Shown piece by piece: positions 1 to 9,818 of a DNA stretch of 64,000 nucleotides (position 1 is the stretch's first letter; every line of letters starts with the position of its first letter). Position numbers and translations under genes: made by a program. Below the pieces are notes generated by a model. That model saw only the letters and a list, made by a program, of their open reading frames with translations, ran no database searches and had not been told where the DNA came from. The stretch comes from Trochalopteron elliotii. Taxonomy: Eukaryota; Chordata; Aves; Passeriformes; Leiothrichidae. The stretch is taken from positions 445,102 through 509,101 of the forward strand of contig JANPWX010000031.1 in assembly GCA_024734555.1 (NCBI GenBank), read 5' to 3'.

Positions 1-480
1 TTACCAACCACAGAGGTTCTTAAAAGAAAAGTAATACAGGGAAAAATGTTGAAATCTGCCTATTTATCACAGCAACAATAAGCATTATTAATTGTTACTG
101 TTATCCATTTTGGCCATGTAGTCTGACAAGACATGAAATCCTGTTGTGTGGTTCCTTAGGAACAATGAGGTGATTTGGGCTTAGTCTTCTAACATTTAGA
201 AAAATATCCACATAAAGCCAAGTAATCTCAAGTAGCTCCTGCTAATTCAGATACTCCCCCCATTTGTTATTGGGGTGGTTTCTGTGTCAAGAAGTTTTTG
301 GCTTTCTCATGGTCACATTGGTGCCTTTTAAAGCCTGTAATTCACATAGACGCTTCAAGTACAGCACAGCAAATTTGGCAGTGAATAGGAATTTCCTTTG
401 ATCAGTCAAGACCTGAGCAATAACCACCTCACTTCTGCCTGTATTTTCTACTTAAAATAATCTGCATGCTTCTTCTGCAG
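1..480. other. AT-rich non-coding DNA
   Basis: No gene, repeat family or RNA gene is recognisable here. The last 20 bases carry a pyrimidine-rich stretch ending in CTGCAG, which could act as a splice acceptor for the open segment that follows. Confidence 0.6.
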
Positions 481-840
481 ATTCCACAACAGAATGGGGT
501 CTGCTGCTGGCTTCAGAGCCCACATCCACCTAGCAGCCAATATCACCTCTGAAGGAAACATTATACCACTCAATAATTACACTGAGCTTGAGCCCAGATG
601 CCCTGATCAGGATTTTTGCTGCAGTTACATAAAAGAAGATCTAACATCTACCTCAGATATTTTTGAGTCTGAGATTGCAAGGGATTTAGAAAAGAAAGGA
701 GAAAATGAAAATGGAACTCCTCTACATGTACAAATATATTCACATAAATGTCTCCTCCTTAGAAAATTCCTTAATTGGTTGAATTCAAGTAAACATCACA
801 GAAAAAGTATCTTGGGAATTCAAAGTACTGCACTGATGTG
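481..840 (+). other. Candidate internal exon (unproven)
   Basis: The segment is preceded by a pyrimidine-rich acceptor (TTCTTCTGCAG) and followed by GTAAAG, a good donor. It is exactly 360 bp long and one frame is open throughout, phase 2 at both ends, so it could be added or skipped without a frame change. In that frame the first ATG is at 494, and an unspliced reading stops at 842-844. The 115 residues after the ATG are mixed and hydrophilic, with an acidic stretch near residues 48-75 and no signal peptide, membrane segment or domain I recognise. An open stretch of this size can arise by chance in 64 kb. No neighbouring exon was identified, so function is unknown. Confidence 0.2.
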
Positions 841-2480
841 GTAAAGGTGAATTTCAAAATATTCAATGTTGACTGTAATTTAGAAAAGCTTTGAAGAAAT
901 ACAGAAATTCTATAAAGGCCACTGTAAAGGTCTCAAGTGACTTCTGTTATTGGTGTGAACTGAATGCCTGTTGAAGACAACCTGCAGCACAGAAAATACC
1001 ATCCTTACATAAAGCAAGGCACAAAAACTGCAGCAAGGAGAATCTTAAAAATATGATGGGGCTACAGCATTTTCTTTTCACTGGGATACACATGATATAT
1101 TATATACCAGTATTTCACAATGGAAATGCATTAGTTATCATAAACCACTTTGAAGTAGTTCACAGAAACCACCCAAATCCTCAATTAATTCACAATTGAA
1201 TCTGTACTTCACAGTCAGTGATATGTAAGACTATGTTATTTCCCACATCCTCTGCTCCATTACAGTTTTTCACAGAACCTGCTTTAAAAGCATTGTCAAA
1301 GTGTCCAAATGTTTTTAGGTAGGGTAGAGCTGTCTATATCCTTCAAATATATCATGGTTTTCCTTCTGAGGTCAGTTTTTAAAAGCCACAGGATTTTTGC
1401 ATCAACAAAGAAGCCTCAGCAGCAGTGCAGTCACGTGGGTTATATTAAACTGGGCCATCTGAAGGACTAACCAAAACCCTGTAAAACTAATGGATGTTGC
1501 TGAACTTTGGCATTCACATAAGAGAAATGTACAGTGAACTAATTACAATTTCTGTCCTGTGTACTGTCATTCATTTCACAGCTTTCCTGAGTAACATTCT
1601 CTCAGCAGTCATGCAGCAAACTGTCCCCAAAGGTCACCTGTAAAGGCATTATATAGAATCTGATTCTGGGCATTGTTTCTGGGCTCTAATTGGAAGCTAT
1701 ATCATTTTGACTTGTCACAGCCCGGTTGTGTTTGTGTCTACTGGTGTGACCATTCATATCTATAAAACCTCTTGTGATCTTAGGGACCTTGCAATGCCAA
1801 AGGAGCTTGCTGAGCCAGGATCTCTGATGTTACATGGTCATTCATTGTTTGCTGACTGATGAGGAAAGAGTCCCACCAATAAATCCCATGGAGGAAAACG
1901 TATTCTACCATTTGCTCAGCTATGCCAAAGCTCTTTAGAAATTAGCTATAATTACTGCCCCATGGTGAAGACAAACATAATCATCCTCATTTTAAAAAGG
2001 GAAGAAAATAGGATCAAAGGTCTGTCCCAATGTCATATGGAATCAATGAAAGGACCTTCCAGGAATCCACTGTTCACTAAGGCTGCAAACAGCACCAGAC
2101 TTTGTCAGAATGCAGCAACAGCTCCATCTGATAGGATTTGCCCAATACTTCTGCTTTTGAACTTCAGCAGAACACAACCTTCTACCAAATGAAAAAGCAT
2201 TTGATGAAACTTTATGCAGAGCACTAAGAAGTTGGTCTCTCTGCACAATAGACCCGAGTATTATGTTATCCACCCATCTTACTAGTACAGGGTCCAGGGT
2301 CCTCCTGTGGATGAGAAACTGCAATGCATAATGCTGCTGGGCACTGGCACTTAATTTTCTGCTTCTCTCTGCCAAGATATTTCCCCTTGGACTGTGGGAA
2401 TGCAATTAATTTCTTTTCAAAATCTGATAGCCAAAAAATTTTTAATATTTGGTCCCCAAGGTACTTGCATAGGAAGACGG
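841..2480. other. AT-rich non-coding DNA
   Basis: Unique-looking sequence without a recognisable gene or repeat. The open frames on both strands near 1962-2405 overlap each other, lack splice signals and show no family resemblance. They are treated as chance. Confidence 0.55.
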
Positions 2481-2526
2481 TGTTTTTGTTTGTTTGTTTG
2501 GTTGTTTGTTTGTTTGTTTGTTTGGT
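2481..2526 (+). repeat. (GTTT)n simple repeat
   Basis: A run of TTTG/GTTT units with two GGTT interruptions. It forces low-complexity readings in all frames (Cys/Leu/Phe/Val on plus, Lys/Gln/Thr/Asn on minus), which explains the open frames crossing it. Confidence 0.9.
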
Positions 2527-3474
2527 TGATTCTTTTGGGGTTTTTGTTTTGAGGGGAGGGGTGCTTTTGTGTGTGCACCTACCAAGGAAGTTATTTTTGA
2601 AAAAAATTATGAGAAAGTTGCTCCTTCTGAAACTTTTTAAATCACCCTGAAAGTCCAAATTCATGAAACTAATCTGGTCTCTCCTTTTCGTAAAGCAGAA
2701 TGAGGAAAAAGGAATAAAAGGCAAAAAATTGGCTAACTGCAATATGGCAAACTCAGGGCATGCATCAGAGAGACGTGCATGCAGATGGTCCATGAGTGAT
2801 TTGAAAAAGGTTTCAAATGGTTGTACCTCAGGATATGTCATTATCTGCTAGCTATCACAGGGAACTGAAGTTTGTATTAAATCATCCAGCTTCATGCCTA
2901 GTAGATAGTAAATCTTTATATAACATTCAGTGGAGCTATTATATCACAGTTTCACAGCCTTCCTCCTAGGTGTTAAGCATTCTTTTTCTCTGTGTCAGAT
3001 TTTTAACAGCAGTTTTCTCCCTATTTCATCCGAGGAAGGTGTTTAGCCCTTTTTTTGTGGTGGAGTACCTTTAAAAAATCTATTAATTTCTCAGCATGAT
3101 TCACCAGACTGTTCTCATATGCCAAACTGCCCCCTTCCCACCATGATCTGGCTACCCACTCACTCAAAAAAGATTTAATTTCTTCCAGTGGATATTAACT
3201 CTAAATCCCAGGTGCACGCTTATCCACCCTGCCTGTTGTTTCAGGACAGCTCCTTGCTTGTGCTGCGGCTCTAATTAGCTGGCCTGCAAACCTCTGGTTC
3301 CGAGAGAAAATGCCAGCACAGTGCACTAAGCCCCTGTTCCAACACTACATCCCGCTTCAAATGGCAGTGTCTTCAAAGTGAAGGCATGGGTGTTGGAGAA
3401 GAGCAGCGTGTCTTAGCCTGACTTTTCCCCGCACCTGATTTAGTTTGTCTGAGTTTTTGTTTACCGGGAATCTT
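2527..3474. other. Non-coding DNA upstream of the CpG-rich island
   Basis: AT-rich sequence that gains GC towards its right end. No gene or known repeat was seen. Confidence 0.5.
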
Positions 3475-3583
3475 TCACGGGCTCCACCGTCGATAAGGCA
3501 AGAATTGTTTTCTGCTTAGAATGCAACGGGTGGGTGGAAGAGGCAGGCGCGCAGAGCAGCTCAGGATGCGGCTGGAGCCGGGA

Positions 3584-3596
3584 GTTGCCAGGCAAC
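3584..3596. promoter_or_regulatory. RFX X-box palindrome
   Basis: GTTGCCAGGCAAC is two perfect inverted 6-bp half-sites separated by one base. It fits the RFX-family X-box pattern GTNRCC(N0-3)RGYAAC. RFX factors drive many ciliary genes and some others, typically from sites close to the transcription start. Its place inside the CpG island makes function plausible. Binding is inferred from the motif alone. Confidence 0.6.
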
Positions 3597-3617
3597 TGCT
3601 GCCTGCAGCGGCCGCCG

Positions 3618-3668
3618 CATCGCCACCGGCACCGCATCGCCACCGGCACCGCATCGCCACCGGCACCG
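3618..3668 (+). repeat. 17-bp GC-rich minisatellite, three perfect units
   Basis: Three head-to-tail copies of CATCGCCACCGGCACCG, each with three CpGs, followed by a diverged partial unit. Because 17 is not a multiple of three, each copy shifts the reading frame, so a coding role is unlikely. Copy number may be polymorphic or mis-assembled. Confidence 0.9.
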
Positions 3669-3701
3669 CACCCTGCGCGCCGGGCTCCGGGACACCGGCT
3701 G

Positions 3702-3752
3702 CCCTCCGCTCCCTCCGCTCCCCTCCTCTCCGCTCCCCTCCTCTCCCCTCCT
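3702..3752 (+). repeat. CT-rich (polypyrimidine) tract, left part
   Basis: A nearly pure pyrimidine run built from CTCC, CCCT and CGCTCC variants, with rare CpGs. The minus strand carries runs of three to four G and could form G-quadruplex or triplex structures. It continues after the gap at about 3850. Confidence 0.85.
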
Positions 3753-3774
3753 GAAGTGTACTTGACTAGTAAAC

Positions 3775-3829
3775 NNNNNNNNNNNNNNNNNNNNNNNNNN
3801 NNNNNNNNNNNNNNNNNNNNNNNNNNNNN
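3775..3829. other. Assembly gap (55 N)
   Basis: A run of 55 undetermined bases inside the CT-rich tract. The true length is unknown. Any reading frame crossing it is meaningless. Confidence 0.99.
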
Positions 3830-3849
3830 CACAGGCGTTGATCCACGAG

Positions 3850-3947
3850 TCCCCTCCTCTCCCTCCGCTCCCCTCCTCTCCCCTCTGCTCCTCTCCGCTC
3901 CCCTCTGCCCCGCTCCGCTCCCCTCCACTCCCCTCTGCCCCCCTCCA
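3850..3947 (+). repeat. CT-rich (polypyrimidine) tract, right part
   Basis: Continuation of the tract on the left of the gap, with the same CTCC/CCCCT unit vocabulary. The minus strand has at least six runs of three or more G within 100 bp, a strong G-quadruplex potential. This structure probably explains the gap. Confidence 0.85.
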
Positions 3948-3983
3948 CCGCCAGGTTTATACTCCTTTTCCACTTCCTCGGAG

Positions 3984-3995
3984 ATGTCCGGGGAG
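3984..3995 (+). other. Candidate first coding exon end: ATG plus splice donor
   Basis: ATG TCC GGG GAG is followed directly by GTACTT. The ATG has G at -3, a usable context, and GAG|GTACTT is a reasonable donor. It would give a first coding exon of four codons at the downstream edge of the CpG island. Without splicing, the frame stops after 24 codons. The next exon was not found. This is a hypothesis from position and signals only. Confidence 0.2.
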
Positions 3996-4000
3996 GTACT

Positions 4001-4700
4001 TGTGCCAAAGCTGTTGTACAGCAAGGATGTTTTTATGGCAAATGATTTTGGTGTTTAGCTCTGTTTTTGTGCCTAGGGAACACTCCTGTTGCTGCTTTCT
4101 TCAGAAAAGTGGTTGCTAAAGAGCATTTATAGCTCAAGTCATGTTCATTCCCAAGCATTATGAGCTTTTCAGTTAGGCTTCCCCTCTTATGCCTGATATT
4201 GACCTAACACAGGTGAAGTTATTTCAGTATTTCCTTGAAGAAAGATTCAAGAACTGTTTTGGTCAGCAGAACTGTGTGTTTATGTATCAGCATATTTTCA
4301 ATACAGGAGCCTGCCTTAGGTAAAATTGTAGATCTCACCCAAGGCAGTACTCTCTGGAATCGCCTTCACACACTCACTCCTGAATGTTGTCCAAGTCCAG
4401 TTCCCCAGCTGCTCTTCAGTGTTCTGACCTTTCTGTGGGTGGAAGGATAGAGATGGCAAGGAAAGAGCAGATGGAAATCTGTAACTAAAAATGAGATTGT
4501 AGAGGGATTTTCTATTTCAGCGTGATTGTTTGGGAAACCTAGAGTAGACAGCACCTGGAAACACTAGTCGCAGAGTGCTAATTTTGATGATAGACTCATC
4601 AAGTAGACTGAGAGAAAACCTCTGAAGATTTTTTTTTACCAAGAGATAAGACTGAGATTCAGGGACAATTGCCACAACTCTCCCATATTGGCACTGAATT
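4001..4700. other. Non-coding DNA downstream of the island
   Basis: CpG density falls abruptly. No gene or known repeat was recognised. Confidence 0.5.
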
Positions 4701-5170
4701 CCTCAATTGCTTGCGGACAATACTTGTGATGGGCTTTCAGTTCTCTCCCTGCATCGGGTCTGTTCTGCTTTGCATGGTTTGCAGCTGGAAACTAACACAG
4801 GGGGAAGGAACAAGGCTGCCCTGTGTCCCAGGTTATGTCTGAGCACCTGGGCTAAAGCTCCAACACCAGTGGGGCAGTGTCTCAGACTGTGCTTCCAACA
4901 GCTGAGCGGGATGGTGCCTTCCACATCCCTTTGGCAGTACTGGAAGAGAGGGGCACGTCCCTACAGCAATTGCCCAGGTCCTGGCCCACACTGGGGCTGT
5001 GCTGTTACTGCTGACTGGTGCCTGAGGGTCACACATCTACATGGGCCAGATGTGAGACTTGTACAGAGGAATACGGCTTCCTCTCCTTGTGGGCGGGGTT
5101 CTGCTGCCAGCAGGGTTTTGCTGTAGGCAAGGCAATCCTCTTGTTCACCTGCAGCTTTGTATAAAGCTCC
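4701..5170. other. GC-richer segment of unknown nature
   Basis: A 470-bp stretch richer in G+C than its surroundings. Overlapping frames are open on both strands and match no family I recognise. Near its right end are a GC box (GGGCGGGG at 5091-5098) and TATAAAG at 5160-5166, about 70 bp apart. It may be a decayed mobile element or a minor promoter. No ATG-initiated convincing gene was seen. Confidence 0.3.
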
Positions 5171-6539
5171 CTTTCATTCATCAATCTGAATTAATAATGC
5201 CACTTAAATATGAAAAGGTTTACCAATTGCCTCCTGAGTTTTCAGCATTCATTTCGGTGCTAGCATTTACCAAAGAAAATAAATTACAGTTGTAGAACTA
5301 TATACTTAAAATTCCATTTGTCATGTCTTTTCCTTCTCTAAGATCATTGTTCACTAAGTTCCTTATAGATTTAGACTACTGGGTATGCTTTGTTCAGCTG
5401 TACAATTTATATCATGTAGAGACAGGGGTTTCCTTCAGGTATGCAACAAAGCAATTAACAACCCTCTGAGTACAAACAACAGTCTTATGTGATGGATGCC
5501 CACATATGTATCTCCTCTAATTCTGGCGCCATTCTGAATTAATTTTAATTTAAACTTTCCTGGAAGGAATTTGTTTTGTACCTCTGACTTCCATGCACAG
5601 AGCTCTGTACTATCACACTTGTATCAGGAAGCAGAGCATTAGGGAGACCTAATGAAATAAGAAGCTGCCCTGAACACAATTATTCTCTTTCAGATCCCCA
5701 AAGACATCCTCTGTTCTTGTATAGTGCTTCCTCCCCTACACAGAAACCCTTTCCATGAGAACTCAGGGGCTGGAAGTAGATGCTACAGGAGACTAAATAC
5801 AGTATGGTTTCTGTGGGAAAAAGGCTCCTCAATCTCACTTCAGTGGAAGAAAAGGAAATTTTCTACTCCTCCATGCAGTCGCCTGGGACCTGGCAAAGCC
5901 CAAAGTTTGGATTATTTATTCCCAACATCTTGAGGACAGACAGATCTATGGAGAGCATCAAGTCTGTCAAATAGGTCTCACTTATCAATCTTATCATCTG
6001 TCAGAAAAAAAATCAATTGCCAAATAGGAGGAAATCTGTGGGTTGCATGGAAACCATTAGACTGTAAGTTATTGCCCCTTTTAGATGGCAGTGCTTTCCT
6101 CCCTCTGGTTCTAGTCAGGCTCTTTCAAAGAGAAAGAATAATCTTCTTGTCAGATGCTGATGGTGTATCTGCAGTGCAGGATTCCACTATGCAGGGTGGC
6201 ACATGGTAGGTGAAGAATCCTCCTCTCACAGGGAGGAATGCTAGTTTTGTGTGTGACAAAAAATTTCAGATTATGTTCATCATTTTCCAGATCAATTAAA
6301 AATCCAAGGCAGGGGAAAGAATTGAATAAAACTAAAAAGCTTTGTGGATATAAATCTTCTTTGTTTAAAAAGTGGTTAAGGAATTGGGATAAGATTTTTC
6401 CATGAGTGGTTTCTTTCTGTGTGATCAAAATGTACCTTTTTACTCAAAAGCTACTCATACACAGATTTCTGGAGACTATTTTGTTCTTACCTGTTTTCCT
6501 ATTCAAAGTACACTAAGATGACACTTATTGACACGGTTT
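5171..6539. other. AT-rich non-coding DNA
   Basis: No gene, repeat family or RNA gene was recognised in this stretch. Confidence 0.55.
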
Positions 6540-6618
6540 ATTGGTGGACTTGGCAGTTCTGGGTTTATGGTTGGACTTGATCTTAAAGATCTTTTCCCAC
6601 CTAAATCATTCTATGATT
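6540..6618 (+). mobile_element. CR1 LINE, 3' end fragment
   Basis: The last roughly 80 bp of a CR1 non-LTR retrotransposon. It shows the typical order of a G/T-rich segment, TTGGACTTGATCTTAAAGATC, TTTTCCCACCTAAAT and a single ATTCTATG octamer. It is strongly 5'-truncated and has no coding capacity. Confidence 0.85.
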
Positions 6619-6652
6619 AGAGAAGCTTCAAAGCAGCACGAAGGAGTTGAAA

Positions 6653-6676
6653 TCTCTCTCTTTCTCTCTCCTCTGA
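6653..6676 (+). repeat. (TC)n short simple repeat
   Basis: A short imperfect TC-rich run just downstream of the CR1 tail. Confidence 0.6.
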
Positions 6677-8566
6677 AATATCACAGCGAGTGACTTTGCA
6701 TGAAAAGGTTTTCTGTGGTGTGGCTGACCTGGGGCCGTGCCAGCTAGCTGAGTTCTGAAACAATAACAAGAAAATAGGTCACTTCCACATAGTGTTTCTT
6801 TCACTTCTTACCCTTCTATCAGAGTAGTTTGTTCTAATGCAAACCCCACAGTCATAATCTTGATAATGGATGCAAACCTCTAAAAGGTGAAGGGATAAGC
6901 AGTGTGCAATTCAGACCAGTTTTGTGAAGAAAAAAAGATGAAAATATGTCAGGAAAAGCCCATTTCCATGACATTTTTCTAAACTAATCCTTTGGCTCTC
7001 TAACACTCTCTCTTTTCCTGCAGCACATATTCCACCTCAACTTTATCATGCTAGGTAAAACAAGAGGTAAAAGAGGTTAGATTTCACGTAGACTGTTTGG
7101 CCTATCAGCATTTATTTAAACTGTCCTGGACACAGAACAAATCCTCTATGCACCATCTATACATTCTTTACAATAGCCTGCAGGAACCTATTTAATACAT
7201 CATTTGCTATTCACCTGCAGACCATTTCACTCCTGTTTGTTTTCTTATATACACATTTCAGGGATGCACCAATGCACTGACAAGCTATTTGTGTAATGGG
7301 CACTTTCAGCCATGTGTTTGAAATAGTATTTTGGAATAGTGGGAGAAATTAGACAGCAGATTCTGTCCAGGGAAAGGTCAGTGTTCTGATTTTTTCTTCT
7401 TAATGGTCCCTAGTTTACTAGCTGGATGGAGCAGTTCTTAGGCTTGACCACAGGTCCATGTCCCCTAAAAGGAGTTTGATCTGGACCAGTGACTCCTAAA
7501 GAGTGTTACAAAACATGTATCAGCCCCCATTGGCTGTTATAACCAGTGCACTGTGTGCTGCTGCTTCAGAAAAAAACCCACAAAAAACCCAACCCTTCTT
7601 TCTATATGCTAGAATGAAGAATGTGAAATACTTGCTTCTCCCAAGTTCTCTAGCACTGCTAATGATTTTACTATAATTTAGGCTTAAAAACCAGCAGAGC
7701 TTTACTGACATTTTCAACTAGCTGCGTGAGACTGCATTCTTACTGCCCTAAGAATTATTAATGGCAAAATCTTGCGGCTACCTGCATACCCTGAAAATTG
7801 TTAATTTGCTTCACTTTCAATGCATGTCTGCAAATGGATTCTAAAGTCCTGAAAGAGGTATTACTCTTTTGTTATATGGAACTACTATAGTCTCTTTTTA
7901 TTATGCAATTATGGAAAAAAAGTTTAAATCACCACTACCTGTGATAAAAATGAAAGCTTTGGGCTTTGTGGTTTTTTAAATTTTATTTTCTGCTTTGTTT
8001 TTTTCTGTAGAAAAAGAGCAATAGAAGATCAAATGTGAATCCGATTTACTTACCATATTCTCTATGACCTCTGAAGGTCAGAGAACCAATTCAAATAACT
8101 GAATCACTAATGGCTGTCATTGAAGTATGTGCACAGGAGCAGGCTATTTCATGAACCATAAACAGAGCTTCTCTACCTCTTAGAGGAGCTGCAGGGTGCG
8201 GCGACAGCTTCTGTCAAACAGGCAGCTGCAGTGTGCCACAGGGTGAAGGCTGAGATTAGAGTATTTTAGAGAGAGCAACAGGATTGTGCTTCATTTCATT
8301 AGCTCAGCACCGACATGACAAGACTAAGGACACTTGTTCAATGAGTTCATTGATACTGGAACATATGGAAGACTCTGTCTGTCACAGTCTTATTAGTGTG
8401 AGGATTTTGCTGTCCTTTGGACAGCTTTGGATGGACTTTAGAAAGGAAAGAGGATACAGCTGTTAAGCCTCACCTTTCACCTTGGCTGGGGAAGTTTCTG
8501 AGAGCACAGATGGTGCTCGGTTTCAAACCATGAATCACTGTCACAAAGTCTGTGTTACGTAAGGCT
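6677..8566. other. AT-rich non-coding DNA
   Basis: No gene or repeat family was recognised. Short open frames here have no supporting signals. Confidence 0.55.
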
Positions 8567-8980
8567 GTGTGGTGGGCTGATCCTGGCTGAGCGCCCAGTG
8601 CCCACCAACCTGCTCAGTCACTCTTCTTCCTCAGCAGGACAGAGGGGGAGAAAATAAGATGGAAAAAACCCCTCGTGTGTCAAGATAAAGGCAGTGTGAT
8701 GAAGCAAAAGCAAAGGCCCCTCATGGAATCAAAGGAAAACCAAATATTTATTCTCTATTTCAGGCGTGTCCAGCCAGCCCCTGGGAAGTAGGGAGTGATT
8801 GCTCTGGAAAACAAATGATTCCATAAGAAGTGCCACAAGTTCCCTTCTCTCCTGGTTTAAATACCCCAGATTCAGCTCTGGGCAGCATTGTCACCACCCC
8901 ATGTGTCTCTCTGTCAGATTACATCCCTGGGAGTTCATGTAATCACTGCTTTGCCCCTGTGTTTTCAGTTAGTGCAAGTC
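8567..8980 (-). mobile_element. Endogenous retrovirus LTR remnant
   Basis: The sequence from TGTGGTGGGCTGATCCTGG onward resembles, from memory, an LTR family common in songbird genomes. Read on the minus strand it has a TATA-like TATTTAAA (8856-8863) upstream of an AATAAA signal (8747-8752), the normal U3-R order. It is decayed and its left-hand limit in the element (right end here) is uncertain. No retroviral coding sequence adjoins it. Confidence 0.55.
8747..8752 (-). promoter_or_regulatory. AATAAA poly(A) signal of the decayed LTR
   Basis: TTTATT on plus reads AATAAA on minus, about 100 bp downstream of the TATA-like box in the LTR orientation. It supports the assigned strand. Confidence 0.45.
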
Positions 8981-9319
8981 CTTGAGGCCATAGAAGAGAC
9001 AAAAAAGGCTTGCCTTAGGCCAGCGGCTGGTCTGGCCTCTTTCCAGGTCCCAGGGGGCAAGTGCTGGGAAGCTCCCTTTCCCTTATGAGTTTTCCTGAAG
9101 AAATGAGGGGGAAAGCACGGCCTAGTTTAAGGAACAACATAACTTAAGGAATGAAGTCAAACAGTCTTCACGCTGTTGGAATGCATGGTGCTGTATTTTC
9201 AAGCTCGGCCAGCCCCGGCACCAATGCCAATACCGGTGGGTCTTGGCCAGTCAGGAGTGTCAGCGAGACGAAGGCAGGAGGATGAAGGAGGGACTCTCGA
9301 GAGGTTTGGTCACAACAAG

Positions 9320-9325
9320 TTTATT
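9320..9325 (-). promoter_or_regulatory. LTR poly(A) signal
   Basis: AATAAA on the minus strand, about 75 bp downstream of the TATA-like box, within the R region of the solo LTR. Confidence 0.75.
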
Positions 9326-9396
9326 GGAACTCCAGTGTGGAGTCCTCACCTCAGGATGTCTGCATCTAGAGAGACCCAGACTGATCCCGGGGAGGA

Positions 9397-9446
9397 CCTT
9401 TTAAAGGGGGGGTGTAACACAGGGGAGGGGTTTAACCAGGGACCAA
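9397..9446 (-). promoter_or_regulatory. LTR core promoter (TATA-like and CCAAT boxes)
   Basis: Minus-strand CTTTTAAAGG serves as a TATA-like box. An inverted CCAAT box (plus-strand CCAAT at 9442-9446) lies about 40 bp upstream of it. These are the elements of a retroviral U3 promoter. Both look intact by sequence; activity is unknown. Confidence 0.6.
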
Positions 9447-9818
9447 TAAGGTACGACGGGGAAGTGGCTCATAACATAACAGACATATATAATAACCATA
9501 CAATGAAAAGTAGGAGGTGACAGCCTGGATCCTGTCCAATCACTCAAGACCTCTCCTAGAATTTTCCAGAAACGGGGGGAGACCTCCAAAGTGACAGACA
9601 GGAACAGAGAGTTACATGATAGGTGATGGACAGATAACTGTCTCTGGGGGGGGAAACTTAGGGAGAACCCAGAACCAATCATAAAGCTGTCACTGGGGAG
9701 AAGACAGGGAGAAACCAAAAGTGGATAACAGAAAGGGCACATGGAACAAACCATTTTACAGAAGAACATAAACTTATGAATTATAATTAAATTAAAAAAT
9801 GCACTCCCACAGTTGGAA

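Larger units (their letters stand above)
3475..3995 (+). promoter_or_regulatory. CpG-rich island, candidate promoter and first exon
   Basis: This is the only strongly GC- and CpG-rich stretch in an otherwise AT-rich window. CpGs are dense from about 3480 to 3700, with a NotI site at 3608-3615, and continue after the assembly gap. It contains an X-box (3584-3596), a 17-bp minisatellite, a CT-rich tract and, at its right edge, an ATG in fair context followed by a donor-like site. In vertebrates such islands usually mark housekeeping-type or developmental promoters. The plus orientation is suggested only by the ATG and donor; transcription could equally run the other way or both ways. No TATA box is evident. 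The gap prevents a full reading. Confidence 0.5.
9182..9811 (-). mobile_element. Solo LTR of an endogenous retrovirus
   Basis: The 630-bp element starts TG and ends CA on the plus strand. It is flanked on each side by GTTGGAA (9175-9181 and 9812-9818), consistent with a target-site duplication. Read on minus it has the order expected of an LTR: an AT- and pyrimidine-rich U3, an inverted CCAAT box (9442-9446), a TATA-like CTTTTAAAGG (9398-9407), a likely start in the GGTCTCTCTAG region, then AATAAA (9320-9325) and a U5. No gag, pol or env lies beside it, so it is a solo LTR left by recombination between two LTRs. Open frames inside it are incidental. The family is not assigned. Confidence 0.85.

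Noticed and set aside
2266..2841. Minus-strand 191-codon frame
   Set aside because: It runs through the (GTTT)n repeat, which removes stops on that strand and gives Lys/Gln/Thr-rich residues. No domain and no splice support.
3461..4058. Open frames of up to 187 codons across the CpG-rich island on both strands
   Set aside because: They cross the 55-N gap, so the frame is not defined, and they consist mostly of simple CT/GA-derived Pro/Ser/Leu or Arg/Gly/Glu residues.
4707..5126. 139-codon plus-strand frame
   Set aside because: It starts without an ATG, overlaps two minus-strand frames of similar length and has no recognised motif. GC-rich stretches have fewer stops by chance.
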